DNA from: Urechidicola vernalis
Lineage (GTDB): Bacteria > Bacteroidota > Bacteroidia > Flavobacteriales > Flavobacteriaceae
NCBI RefSeq assembly: GCF_031846385.1
Contig: NZ_JAVRHV010000001.1
Location: 186,001 to 250,000, forward strand
Direction: 5' to 3'
Length of the DNA: 64,000 nucleotides
Shown: positions 42,351-51,651 of the stretch, one piece after another
Layout: every line of letters starts with the position of its first letter
Position numbering within the stretch: the stretch's first letter is position 1
Notes under the pieces: model-generated
Database searches by the model: none
Told to the model about the DNA's origin: nothing
What the model saw: only the letters and a program-made list of their open reading frames with translations
Position numbers and translations under genes: made by a program

Positions 42351-45300
42351 TTGAAAAATCGATTAACTTTTTTGATTATTAATTTGTTATTAATTGTGTC
42401 ATTTCATTCCCTGGCGCAAGGAAAATACGAATTTAAGAATATAGAGTTACCATCAAAATTTGAGAATACAAGAGCAAATGCTATTCTTGAAGATTCAAAA
42501 GGTTTTATGTGGTTTGGATTTGATGGAGGCCTAATTTTATTTAATGGATATAAAGGAGTAGAAATCTTCTATGTTAAGAGTGATATAGAATCGAGATCAT
42601 TTGGAAGTATTTCTTCTTTAATTGAAGATTCTGAAGGAAAGATATGGATAGGAACATCAAATGGACAATATATATATAACCCTAAAAGTGAAAAAAGCAT
42701 TTATGTAGAAGATGACTTTATAAATGGGGCTAGTGTAAGAAGCTTGAATAAAACTAAAAACGATGAAATTATAATTGGTTCCGTAACGGGACTTTTGATT
42801 TATTCCATTGATGGTGTTTTTAAAGAATTATATAGGCATCAGCCATCAATGTCAGAAAGTTTAAGTAATAAAGTTATTAGAACCTCCTATGAAGATAGCG
42901 ATGGAAATATTTGGGTTGGTACCTATGATCAATTAAACCTAATAGATCGTGGAAAAAAGAAAATTGATCATTTTAAATTGCAAAGTAGAGATGTTTTATT
43001 AAATTCTAATAACCTTATTTTAAGTATACAACCTATAGATTCTACTAACGATAGTATTCTTGCTATTGGTACGGAAACAGGATTGTGTTTGTTTAATAGA
43101 TATTCTAAAGATTTTAAGCAATTCAATCATTCTGACACTCAGAATTCAATTAGTAACAATGTTGTTAAAACTGTGCAGCCTGTAGGCAATCAATTGTGGT
43201 TAGGAACCGATTTAGGATTGAACATATTTGATGTAGAGGAGAATAAATTTACTAATTTATTTTATAATTATAATGATTCAAATTCTATTAGTAATAATGT
43301 TATCAATAATATTTATCTAGATAGCAATAGAAATTTATGGGTTGCAACAGATGCTGGAGTTGATTTAATTTATTTGAAATCAGAGGCCATTTTAATCAAC
43401 CAATTCAATAATACTACTACTCCATTTAGAGATGGTATAATTATTAATGGTTTTTCAGAAAGCGAAAATGGAGATATTTGGTTCGCAAGCCAACAAGGCG
43501 CGTTTCAATATAGTTTTGCAAAAAATAATTTTAAGCAATTTTTACCACCAAAAATTTTACATAATAAGGTACAAGACGTTCTTATTGGGAAAAATGGAAA
43601 AACTTGGATTGCAACTTCTGGAGGCCTAAATATTTATGATGGTAAAACTGGAAAAATTACGAATCATGTATCTAAATCTACAGGAGAAAATGTGTTGAAG
43701 TCCAATTATCTAACATGTTTAGCAATGGATTCAAAAGGTTCTGTTTGGTTGGGGACAGCAAATAATGGAGTGTTTAAAGTTATTGAAAATGAAAATGGAG
43801 AATTAGATTTTATAAATTTCGACTATAACTCAGCGAACGTAAATTCATTATCATCCACCACTATTTTAGATATTGTAATTGATAAAAATGATAATATTTG
43901 GGTAGGAACAAGTTCTGGACTTAACTGTATTTATGCGCATAACGGAGTCGTTGACAGATTTGAAGAAGGGGGGCTAGAGGAGTTGTCTTCAAGCGTTAAC
44001 CAATTATTTTTCGATGCTCAAAATAACCTTTGGGCAGCTACCTATAATGGATTGATTCATTGGAATAGTTTTAATAAGAGTTTTTCTAGAGTAGAAGAAT
44101 CTTTGACTAATTTTTCGAGTGCCGCAGTAATTGGGTCCATGGTATATTTTATTGCACAAAATAAATTCTACATTTATGATTCCGCTTCTGAAAAATTGAT
44201 GGCTGTTCCAAATCACTTGTTGGGCATAGATAATCCAAAGCAAATAGAGTTAATGGCAAATAAAAATTTGCTTGTGACAGGTAAAACGGGATTTACAACA
44301 TTTAATTCAAATGATTTAAATGTTGTGCCAGACAGTACAACTGTTCGATGGACAAATTTAAAAATTGGTAATGAGGTAGTGAAGCCTTATAAAGAAATAG
44401 ATTCAAGGTTTATTAGTACAAATTCAATAGATGATACAGAATCAATCTCATTGAATTATGATGAAAATTCGTTCCAATTAGAATTTTCTTCATTGTTTTA
44501 TAGTGCACAATCTACTGTAGAATATCAATATATTTTAGAGAATTATGATTATGAATGGAAAACTCTAAATGACGGTCAATACGGAGTTTCATATACACAA
44601 GTAAGGCCAGGTAATTACACCTTAAAAGTAAAGGCTAGTAATAATCAAGGGAAATTTAATAGTGTTCCAAAAGAATTGAATATTAAAATTAAGCCACCAT
44701 TTTATCTATCTATCGGGGCGTCATTCTTTTACTTGATCACTTTTATTGCACTTATTTTAATCTATAGAAGAACCTTATTAAAAAGAGAGCGCTATAGAAA
44801 TGAACTTAAACTTGAAAAGTTAGAGTATCAGAAAAGTGAAGAATTAATTTCCTTAAAAACACGTTTTTTTACAAATATTACACACGAATTAAAAACACCA
44901 TTAACATTAATTAGTAGTCCAATAGACGACTTGTTAACAAAAGATTTAGACAGCAATACTCTACAAAGATTGGGCTTGGTAAAAAAGAATACCGATAGAT
45001 TAAAGAAGTTAGTAAATCAAATTTTAGATATTAGAAAGATTGAAGCTGGAGGCGAACAATTACTTATTCAAAAATACGATATAACTAAATTTTGTAATCA
45101 AATTGTAAATCAATTCAAGGTAGAAGCAACAAAAAGGGAGATTTTATTAGAATTTAATAAAGAGTCTGAATCTATTATAATTTGGTTTGATTCAGAGAAA
45201 GTTGAAAAGATGTTGTTTAATTTACTTTCAAATGCATTTAAATTTACTCAGAACAAAGGAACAATTAGGGTACATGTGAAAATAGACGATGCTGAAAAAT

Positions 45301-46403
45301 TTGTTTTAGTAACGGTTTCAGATAATGGTAAAGGAATTAGTAAAGAAGCCCAAGAAACTATATTTGACAGGTTTAACAGTCTTTCCGCTTCAAATTATTC
45401 CAATCAAAAAGGAACAGGTATTGGATTATCTTTAGTGTATGAATACGCTGCTTTACACAACGGCTTAGTAGAATTTGAAAGTGTAGAGAATGTTGGCAGT
45501 AAATTTACTTTTTCAATACCATTAAATAAAGAGGCTTTTGAATTATATGATATTGTACAGGAAGAAGACTTGTTGGATAATAAAATTCAGCAAACGGATT
45601 CTGTTGATAATATTGAAGTTGAGATTGAATCTATAGAAGCTAAAAATAAAACTGGAAAGTTAAAAGTGTTGATAGTTGAAGATGATGAGGACATGCGCGA
45701 ATTTTTAAATCTAGGATTAAATGAAAAATACGATGTTTTAACGGCCGAAGATGGAAAGTACGGATTTCAAAGTTCTATTAAGCATTTACCAGATATTATA
45801 GTATCAGATTTAATGATGCCAAACGTAGATGGACTTCGGTTTTGTAAAAAGTTGAGAGAAGATATTAGAACAAGCCACATTCCTTTTATTTTACTTACGG
45901 CAAAAGGAGGAGTAGATTCGAAGATTGAAGGAATTGAAGTAGGGGTGGATGATTATATTCAAAAACCGTTTAATCTAGATCATTTATTGGCTAAAATGAA
46001 AAGTTTAATAAAGCAGCGGAGTGATTTAAAGAAAATGTTTGCCAACCAGCAGAAATTTGAACCTTCTGAGGTTACTGTAAATTCATTGGATGAAAAGTTT
46101 CTAGATGAATTATTGCTTACTATTGAAAAGGAAATTGATAATTCGGCTTTAACAGTAAAACTCTTAAGTGAAATAATGGGTGTAAGTTCAACAAACTTAT
46201 ATCGTAAAATAAAGGCCCTTACAGGGCAAACTGCTACGGAATTTATTAGAAATATACGTTTAAAGAGAGCGGGCCAATTGCTTAAAAATAAAAACTTAAA
46301 TGTTTCTGAAGTAATGTATATGGTTGGCTTTACACATCCATCTTACTTTACAAAATGTTTCAAAGAGATGTATGGTGTGTCTCCAAAAGCCTTTAGCAAA
46401 TAA
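42351..46403 (+). CDS. hybrid two-component system (HTCS) regulator of the PUL
   Basis: 1350 residues. The start is TTG at 42351, fixed by the signal peptide beginning MKNRLTF and ending SLAQG; no ATG lies near. Order: two-component propeller repeats (MWFGFDGG, IWIGTSNG, LWVATDAGV) to about 690, Y_Y_Y domain, one membrane helix (about 785-806), HisKA with HELKTPL (His about 845), HATPase, a receiver with VSDLMMPN (Asp about 1154) and an AraC HTH at the C-terminus. It senses a released oligosaccharide in the periplasm and binds DNA as an AraC-type protein. A strong terminator follows. Confidence 0.93.
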   Translation: MKNRLTFLIINLLLIVSFHSLAQGKYEFKNIELPSKFENTRANAILEDSKGFMWFGFDGGLILFNGYKGVEIFYVKSDIESRSFGSISSLIEDSEGKIWIGTSNGQYIYNPKSEKSIYVEDDFINGASVRSLNKTKNDEIIIGSVTGLLIYSIDGVFKELYRHQPSMSESLSNKVIRTSYEDSDGNIWVGTYDQLNLIDRGKKKIDHFKLQSRDVLLNSNNLILSIQPIDSTNDSILAIGTETGLCLFNRYSKDFKQFNHSDTQNSISNNVVKTVQPVGNQLWLGTDLGLNIFDVEENKFTNLFYNYNDSNSISNNVINNIYLDSNRNLWVATDAGVDLIYLKSEAILINQFNNTTTPFRDGIIINGFSESENGDIWFASQQGAFQYSFAKNNFKQFLPPKILHNKVQDVLIGKNGKTWIATSGGLNIYDGKTGKITNHVSKSTGENVLKSNYLTCLAMDSKGSVWLGTANNGVFKVIENENGELDFINFDYNSANVNSLSSTTILDIVIDKNDNIWVGTSSGLNCIYAHNGVVDRFEEGGLEELSSSVNQLFFDAQNNLWAATYNGLIHWNSFNKSFSRVEESLTNFSSAAVIGSMVYFIAQNKFYIYDSASEKLMAVPNHLLGIDNPKQIELMANKNLLVTGKTGFTTFNSNDLNVVPDSTTVRWTNLKIGNEVVKPYKEIDSRFISTNSIDDTESISLNYDENSFQLEFSSLFYSAQSTVEYQYILENYDYEWKTLNDGQYGVSYTQVRPGNYTLKVKASNNQGKFNSVPKELNIKIKPPFYLSIGASFFYLITFIALILIYRRTLLKRERYRNELKLEKLEYQKSEELISLKTRFFTNITHELKTPLTLISSPIDDLLTKDLDSNTLQRLGLVKKNTDRLKKLVNQILDIRKIEAGGEQLLIQKYDITKFCNQIVNQFKVEATKREILLEFNKESESIIIWFDSEKVEKMLFNLLSNAFKFTQNKGTIRVHVKIDDAEKFVLVTVSDNGKGISKEAQETIFDRFNSLSASNYSNQKGTGIGLSLVYEYAALHNGLVEFESVENVGSKFTFSIPLNKEAFELYDIVQEEDLLDNKIQQTDSVDNIEVEIESIEAKNKTGKLKVLIVEDDEDMREFLNLGLNEKYDVLTAEDGKYGFQSSIKHLPDIIVSDLMMPNVDGLRFCKKLREDIRTSHIPFILLTAKGGVDSKIEGIEVGVDDYIQKPFNLDHLLAKMKSLIKQRSDLKKMFANQQKFEPSEVTVNSLDEKFLDELLLTIEKEIDNSALTVKLLSEIMGVSSTNLYRKIKALTGQTATEFIRNIRLKRAGQLLKNKNLNVSEVMYMVGFTHPSYFTKCFKEMYGVSPKAFSK

Positions 46404-46434
46404 TTAAAACACGTTAATTATCTAGAAAATTTAT

Positions 46435-46458
46435 AAGGCGCTTCAATTGAAGCGCCTT
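46435..46458 (+). terminator. HTCS gene terminator
   Basis: A 24-nt perfect palindrome (12-bp stem, AAGGCGCTTCAA and its complement) at 46435-46458, followed by TT and AT-rich sequence, 31 nt after the HTCS stop. It may act in both directions. Confidence 0.8.
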
Positions 46459-46554
46459 TTAACTACTTCGATAATATTAAAAACAGCGGCCTTTCTGTTT
46501 ATCCTTAAATATAGTTTCAGGTTGAATTTAATTTTTCACGCAAAAATTGAATTA

Positions 46555-46656
46555 GCACAAATAAAATGAATTTTAACACAAATCAAGCAATTAGTATTTG
46601 TGCTAGTATGAATCAAATCTGTACTACTTAAAAGGATTTGTTCACTCTTAATTTTG
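46555..46656 (+). promoter_or_regulatory. PUL promoter P3: four half-sites and -7 box
   Basis: Plus-strand half-sites ATTTGTGC (46596-46603) and ATCTGTAC (46617-46624) are 21 bp apart, and a perfect -7 box TAATTTTG (46649-46656) follows 31-32 bp later. Two more half-sites point the other way, GCACAAAT (46555-46562) and ACACAAAT (46576-46583), also 21 bp apart. The outer halves form an 11-bp inverted repeat (46553-46563 with 46595-46605). This precedes the 36-codon gene and the susCD operon, and is the best HTCS operator candidate. Confidence 0.55.
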
Positions 46657-46680
46657 GATAATCACATTGCAAACTTATTT

Positions 46681-46791
46681 ATGAAAATTAAAAGAGTCAT
46701 TAAGGAATATTGGATAGAAGCACTTATAGTAGTAATACTTGCAGTTAGCTATATCCTGTTAAACTTTGAATTAATTAAAGTGTACTCTTAA
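46681..46791 (+). CDS. small membrane peptide (36 aa)
   Basis: ATG 46681 to TAA 46789-46791 encodes MKIKRVIKEYWIEALIVVIL... with basic residues followed by one hydrophobic helix (EALIVVILAVSYILLNF) and a short tail. It begins 25 nt after the -7 box of P3, so it would be the first gene of the susCD transcript. Start-site context is weak, as is normal in this phylum. I recognise no family; the frame could be accidental, though the positive-inside pattern is tidy. The gap 46792-46911 has only weak hairpins. Confidence 0.4.
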   Translation: MKIKRVIKEYWIEALIVVILAVSYILLNFELIKVYS

Positions 46792-46911
46792 AATTTTATG
46801 AATAGTTATAAGGTGTGAATAGAACCTATTTATAGGTCTATTTTATTGAAAATAGAATAGTACCTAATGACAAGATTAACTGAAACTAAACAATAATTAA
46901 TTACTATACTT

Positions 46912-48477
46912 ATGAGATTAAAAACTATTTTTAAGTTACTGTTCTTGTCAGTTTTTGTGTTGCTAATAGCACAGAGCTGTACAGAGGACAATTCTTTTGG
47001 GGAAGACCTTGAGGTAGCAATGCTGCCTTCAGATATTTCCTACCCAGACATTTTAGACATAAGAGAGTTCAGCCATATTGAAAGCGCGGCTCCTTTTATG
47101 AATACAAATGGTAAGCCAGTTACTTTTGAATTGGCTAGCATTAAAAAAGACGATCAATTCTTAGATGATTCTTATTTAAATGCGGTTACCGTTTTGAATT
47201 ACTCTGAAAAAGAATCAGAGATTGAAGATCCTAACGACCCTGATAATTCTTGGATCGTTATTACGAATGATTTATCACAAATGGGTAAGGTGGTAATTGA
47301 GGAAGGCAATCCTTTTGCCAATGGTGAATATTTATTCTCATTTAATATTTCAGCAGAAATTAACGGAACTATGGAATCTCGTATGTATGAAGATGCATTA
47401 AGATTGGTTGTAGGTCCTGCTTTAACTGAAGGTATTAGTTATTGCCCATTTAAAATGAATTTTGTGAGCGGTGAATCAACGAAGTCAAATCCAGTTGAAA
47501 AATTTGGAGGAAATGATGATGTTCGTTATGAATTAGCAACAGAGGCCGATAAATTAAATATAGACCCAGTTACTGGTGAAATTTCTTTGAATCCTTCGTA
47601 TTCAATTTCGGCTGAGGAAACCATTATGCCAATAATTAATGTAATTAGTAATATTAGTGAAGAAGTAGTAAGTTTTGAAGAGACTTTTACAGCAGTATTG
47701 TCAACAACTCCAATAGTATTAGATAAAGAAAAAGATTTCTTCTTCTTTCCAACGTTAAAACCAACTGCTAGACAAAATGTGCAGCTTGGAGGAGATGGAT
47801 ATTCGAATATGGTTGTTGAATTTCATAAACCTGACGATGATTGGTATAATGAGTTTGCTTATTGGAGAGGTGATAAAAATAATAAAGCAATACCACCTCC
47901 ACCAACACAAGATGCCGTTGATGCAAGAGCAGAAGCTGGTGTTTCTGGAACAAATTCATTGGAATTGCCATTTTGGGGAATCAATGCACCTTCTGATTCA
48001 TATTTAGTAATGGATGCAGTAAACCTAGCTTTGTATGAAGGTTGCTTTACTTCTAAAATGGTGTATTGGACCAAATTAAATTACAACACAAAGAAAATGG
48101 GTTACGAGGCTGATGGTAGTGCACCAATAGATTTTGAGGTTTTGATTTCTACGAATTATACAGGTGATCCAACTACTACAACGTGGACACAAGTAAATGA
48201 CATTCTAGAATGTGAAATAAATGATAACGGAACCATTTTTACAGGTACGCCGTATCCGGGTGATCAAACGGGTGCAGATCCAGATGGACTTAAAGACCCT
48301 GCAAAAAATGCGAATAAATTATGGGTTAGAGGAGAATTAGATTTAGAGGATTATAAAACAGAAACGTCATTTACAGTTGCGTTTAGACTTAAAACGTATT
48401 TCGATACAACACCAAATAAACCTCTAGTTGGAACCGCAGAATTATCAAATGTACACTTTGTAGCCTCAGAAAAATAA
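46912..48477 (+). CDS. PUL lipoprotein of unknown family, possible glycan-binding protein
   Basis: 521 residues, lipoprotein signal (Cys after AQS, about residue 23) followed by an acidic TEDNSFGEDLE, the export pattern for surface lipoproteins. Middle region has immunoglobulin-like strands; the C-terminal part (about 270-515) has FFFPTLKPTARQNVQLG, CFTSKMVYWTKL, a TTWTQV strand and VAFRLKTYFD, resembling beta-sandwich binding modules. It is encoded 7 nt before susC, in the position opposite to the usual SusE/F. It likely binds the target glycan at the cell surface; this is inference from location. Confidence 0.7.
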   Translation: MRLKTIFKLLFLSVFVLLIAQSCTEDNSFGEDLEVAMLPSDISYPDILDIREFSHIESAAPFMNTNGKPVTFELASIKKDDQFLDDSYLNAVTVLNYSEKESEIEDPNDPDNSWIVITNDLSQMGKVVIEEGNPFANGEYLFSFNISAEINGTMESRMYEDALRLVVGPALTEGISYCPFKMNFVSGESTKSNPVEKFGGNDDVRYELATEADKLNIDPVTGEISLNPSYSISAEETIMPIINVISNISEEVVSFEETFTAVLSTTPIVLDKEKDFFFFPTLKPTARQNVQLGGDGYSNMVVEFHKPDDDWYNEFAYWRGDKNNKAIPPPPTQDAVDARAEAGVSGTNSLELPFWGINAPSDSYLVMDAVNLALYEGCFTSKMVYWTKLNYNTKKMGYEADGSAPIDFEVLISTNYTGDPTTTTWTQVNDILECEINDNGTIFTGTPYPGDQTGADPDGLKDPAKNANKLWVRGELDLEDYKTETSFTVAFRLKTYFDTTPNKPLVGTAELSNVHFVASEK

Positions 48478-48484
48478 ACGAATT

Positions 48485-51400
48485 ATGATTTTAAAAAAAT
48501 ATATATATCTAGTAGCAATTCTGTTTTCCTGTATAGGGTTTGCTCAAAATTCAATTACAGGAGTAGTAACCGATGCCGATGGGCAACCACTTCCAGGAGC
48601 CGGAGTTCAAATTAAGGGTTCTACTACTGGAGCCATGACAGACTTTGATGGAAATTACACAATTTCTGCCCAAAGTGCAGATGTATTGGTCATTTCAATG
48701 ATAGGAATGGTAACACAGAATATTACCGTTGGTAATCAATCAGTAATTAATGTTTCATTATCCGCTGATGTTGCACAACTAGATGAGGTTGTGGTAATTG
48801 GGTACGGATCTGTTGCAAAAAAGGACTTAACAGGTTCTATTTCAACAGTAAAGACCAAAGAATTAGAAACACCTGTTGTTGCTAAATTTGATGAGGCGTT
48901 GGCTGGTAGAATTGCCGGTGTTAATGTTACTTCTAATGAAGGTACACCTGGGGCAGCGCAAAAAATTGTGATACGTGGTGGAAATTCTATAACAGGTTCA
49001 AACGATCCGTTATATGTAGTAAATGGTTTGCCATTAACTGACTTTGATCCTGCATCGATAGAAACTTCAGATATTGAGACGTTTACGGTATTAAAAGATG
49101 CTTCTGCTACGGCTATTTATGGTTCAAGAGGAGCCAATGGAGTTATTGTAATTACGACTAGGTCTGGAAGATCTAATTCTAAATCAGAAGTTACCATAAA
49201 CCTTTCTACTTCATTACAAGAAGTTACGAATACATTAGATGTGATGAGTCCGTATCAATATGTTAAAAATTTAGAAACTGCAGCAATTGCACGAGATGGA
49301 TATCAATTTTTACCAAATCAAGATGGAAGTAACTTAAATAACTTTAGAGGGCGTTGGGTAGATCCAGAATTGTATAGAGATGTAGAAGGTAGAGATTTTC
49401 AAGACGAAGCTTTTGATGTAGCGCCAATGACCCAAGGAAATATTTCTATTAGAGGTGGCGATAATAAAACCAACTTATCATTTACAACTGGTTTTGTAGA
49501 TCAAGAAGGGGTCTTAATTACTACAGGGTTTAAAAGGTTTAATACAAACTTTACCATTAACCATGAGTTAAGTAGTAAAGTAAAATTATGGGGTTCTATG
49601 AACTATTCTAAAACAAATAGGATAGGACCTGCTTTAACAGATGGACCTGCAAGGCAGTTTTTGAAAAGTGTGGTGAAATTTGCACCGGTTGACCCTTTAA
49701 TTCTTGGGCCAGGAGAGGAACCAGGTAATGGAGGATATATTCCGGGTGTTAATGATAATGAGTATGCCAATTTATTCGATCCAATTGAAAATATTAGAGG
49801 AACAAAACGTGAAGATAAGGCACATAATATTCGTGTAAACACAACGCTTACTTGGGATATAAATGATGCTTTTAAATTTAAAACAACCAATGGTTTTAGT
49901 ACTACGGTTGGAAAACAAGAAAATTTTTGGTCGGAAAATACTGCAAGAGCGCAGAAAACAGAAGATGGTATCAGTGCTCAAATTAATGGGTATGAAAGAT
50001 CAACATTCTCTACATCAAATACATTACAGTATAGTAGAAGAAAGAATCGTAAATATTTATGGGCCTTGATAGGTACAGAATATGTACACAATACAAGATG
50101 GGCAGATAGATTTGGGAACTTAGCCTTGCCTACAGATGCATTTGGAATAAATAATATTGATGTGGCTACAAGACCTACAATGGCAAGAACAGATTTTCAA
50201 GAAGATGCCTTGTTTTCATTTTTTGGCCGTGTAAATTATAACTTAAGCAATAATAAGTATCTATTTACTGCTACGTATAGAGCAGATGGGTCTTCTAAAT
50301 TCCAAGGAGACAATAGATGGGGACACTTTCCAGCGTTTTCTGGAGCTTGGCAAATAGCAAAAGAAAATTTCATGAACAATGTAAATTTTGTGAATAGTCT
50401 TAAGTTAAGAGCAGGATGGGGTCTAACAGGTAATAATGGTGTTGGTGCTTATAGTTCTCAAAATCAATTTGGTATTGCAATTTGGAATCCATATGCATTT
50501 GGTGCAGGAGAAGAATACCAGCCAGGTGCAGTTCAAACAACATTTGCGGTGCCTGATTTAAGATGGGAGAAAACGGCACAAACCAACTTAGGTCTAGACT
50601 TTTCTATGTTAAATTCTAGATTATCTGGTACTGTAGATTACTACGATAAGAAAACAGAAGATTTATTATTGTGGGGTGATATGGCCTTAAGTACAGGGTT
50701 TAGCGCAGTGCCTCAAAATGTAGGATCAGTTAGTAATAAAGGATTTGAAATTACGCTGTCTGGATTAATTGTAGATAAAAATGATTTCAGTTGGAACTCT
50801 AGTATTAACATTTCTACAAACAAGAATGAAGTGTTGGCTTTAAATGATGGGCAAGAGTTTATCAAATCAGACCCTAGAATTCAATGGAATAATGAGTTCT
50901 ATTATATTTCTGCGGTAGGTCAACCAGTAGGAATGATGTATGGATTTGAGTTTGATGGTTTATATCAAGCTGAAGATTTTATTTATGATCCAGTATCTAA
51001 CCCTGCAGCTCCTTATATTCTTAAAGACGGTATAGTTTCTAACCCAACACTTACAGGACCTGGAACTGCGAAGCATGTAGATCAGAATGGAGATGGTATA
51101 ATAGATCAAGAAGACCGTGTAGTTATTGGAGATCCATACCCAGATCACTTCGGAGGATTTAGTAACAATTTTAAATACAAAAATTTTGATTTAGGCATCT
51201 TGTTAAGATGGTCTTATGGACAAGACGTGTTTAATGCCAATAATTCATTATGGGGCTTCCCAAGTGCACAAAATGCACAAAATGGTTTGGCACATGTTGC
51301 TAATGCATGGACTCCTTGGAATACAGATACTAATGTTGTTGCACATGTTTCAAACGGTAATGCAACGTTTCCAAGACCAGGTTATGCTTTTGACGATAGA

Positions 51401-51646
51401 TATGTAGAAGACGGAAGTTACTTAAGACTGCAAACAATTACTTTAGGGTATAATGTACCTATTCCAAAAAAATCTGGCTTTAGTAGTTTAAGACTGGCCT
51501 TAGCTGGGCAGAACTTACTTACTTGGACAAATTACTCTGGATTTGACCCAGAAGTGAATACAAGAGGAAATACAATGCCAAATATGGATTTTTCGGCATA
51601 TCCAAAAAGTAGAACATATAGTTTATCAGTTCAAGCTAAATTTTAA
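48485..51646 (+). CDS. susC: SusC-family TonB-linked outer-membrane protein
   Basis: 1053 residues. Signal peptide (GFAQ), CarboxypepD_reg-like domain (ITGVVTDADGQPLPGAGVQIKGSTTG), the SusC TonB box region (DEVVVIGYGSVAKKDLTGSIS), a plug with GRIAGVNVTSNEGTPGAAQKIVIRGGNS and the NGLPL turn, and a large barrel ending SLSVQAKF. It imports oligosaccharides together with SusD, encoded 5 nt downstream. Confidence 0.96.
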   Translation: MILKKYIYLVAILFSCIGFAQNSITGVVTDADGQPLPGAGVQIKGSTTGAMTDFDGNYTISAQSADVLVISMIGMVTQNITVGNQSVINVSLSADVAQLDEVVVIGYGSVAKKDLTGSISTVKTKELETPVVAKFDEALAGRIAGVNVTSNEGTPGAAQKIVIRGGNSITGSNDPLYVVNGLPLTDFDPASIETSDIETFTVLKDASATAIYGSRGANGVIVITTRSGRSNSKSEVTINLSTSLQEVTNTLDVMSPYQYVKNLETAAIARDGYQFLPNQDGSNLNNFRGRWVDPELYRDVEGRDFQDEAFDVAPMTQGNISIRGGDNKTNLSFTTGFVDQEGVLITTGFKRFNTNFTINHELSSKVKLWGSMNYSKTNRIGPALTDGPARQFLKSVVKFAPVDPLILGPGEEPGNGGYIPGVNDNEYANLFDPIENIRGTKREDKAHNIRVNTTLTWDINDAFKFKTTNGFSTTVGKQENFWSENTARAQKTEDGISAQINGYERSTFSTSNTLQYSRRKNRKYLWALIGTEYVHNTRWADRFGNLALPTDAFGINNIDVATRPTMARTDFQEDALFSFFGRVNYNLSNNKYLFTATYRADGSSKFQGDNRWGHFPAFSGAWQIAKENFMNNVNFVNSLKLRAGWGLTGNNGVGAYSSQNQFGIAIWNPYAFGAGEEYQPGAVQTTFAVPDLRWEKTAQTNLGLDFSMLNSRLSGTVDYYDKKTEDLLLWGDMALSTGFSAVPQNVGSVSNKGFEITLSGLIVDKNDFSWNSSINISTNKNEVLALNDGQEFIKSDPRIQWNNEFYYISAVGQPVGMMYGFEFDGLYQAEDFIYDPVSNPAAPYILKDGIVSNPTLTGPGTAKHVDQNGDGIIDQEDRVVIGDPYPDHFGGFSNNFKYKNFDLGILLRWSYGQDVFNANNSLWGFPSAQNAQNGLAHVANAWTPWNTDTNVVAHVSNGNATFPRPGYAFDDRYVEDGSYLRLQTITLGYNVPIPKKSGFSSLRLALAGQNLLTWTNYSGFDPEVNTRGNTMPNMDFSAYPKSRTYSLSVQAKF

Positions 51647-51651
51647 TAATT

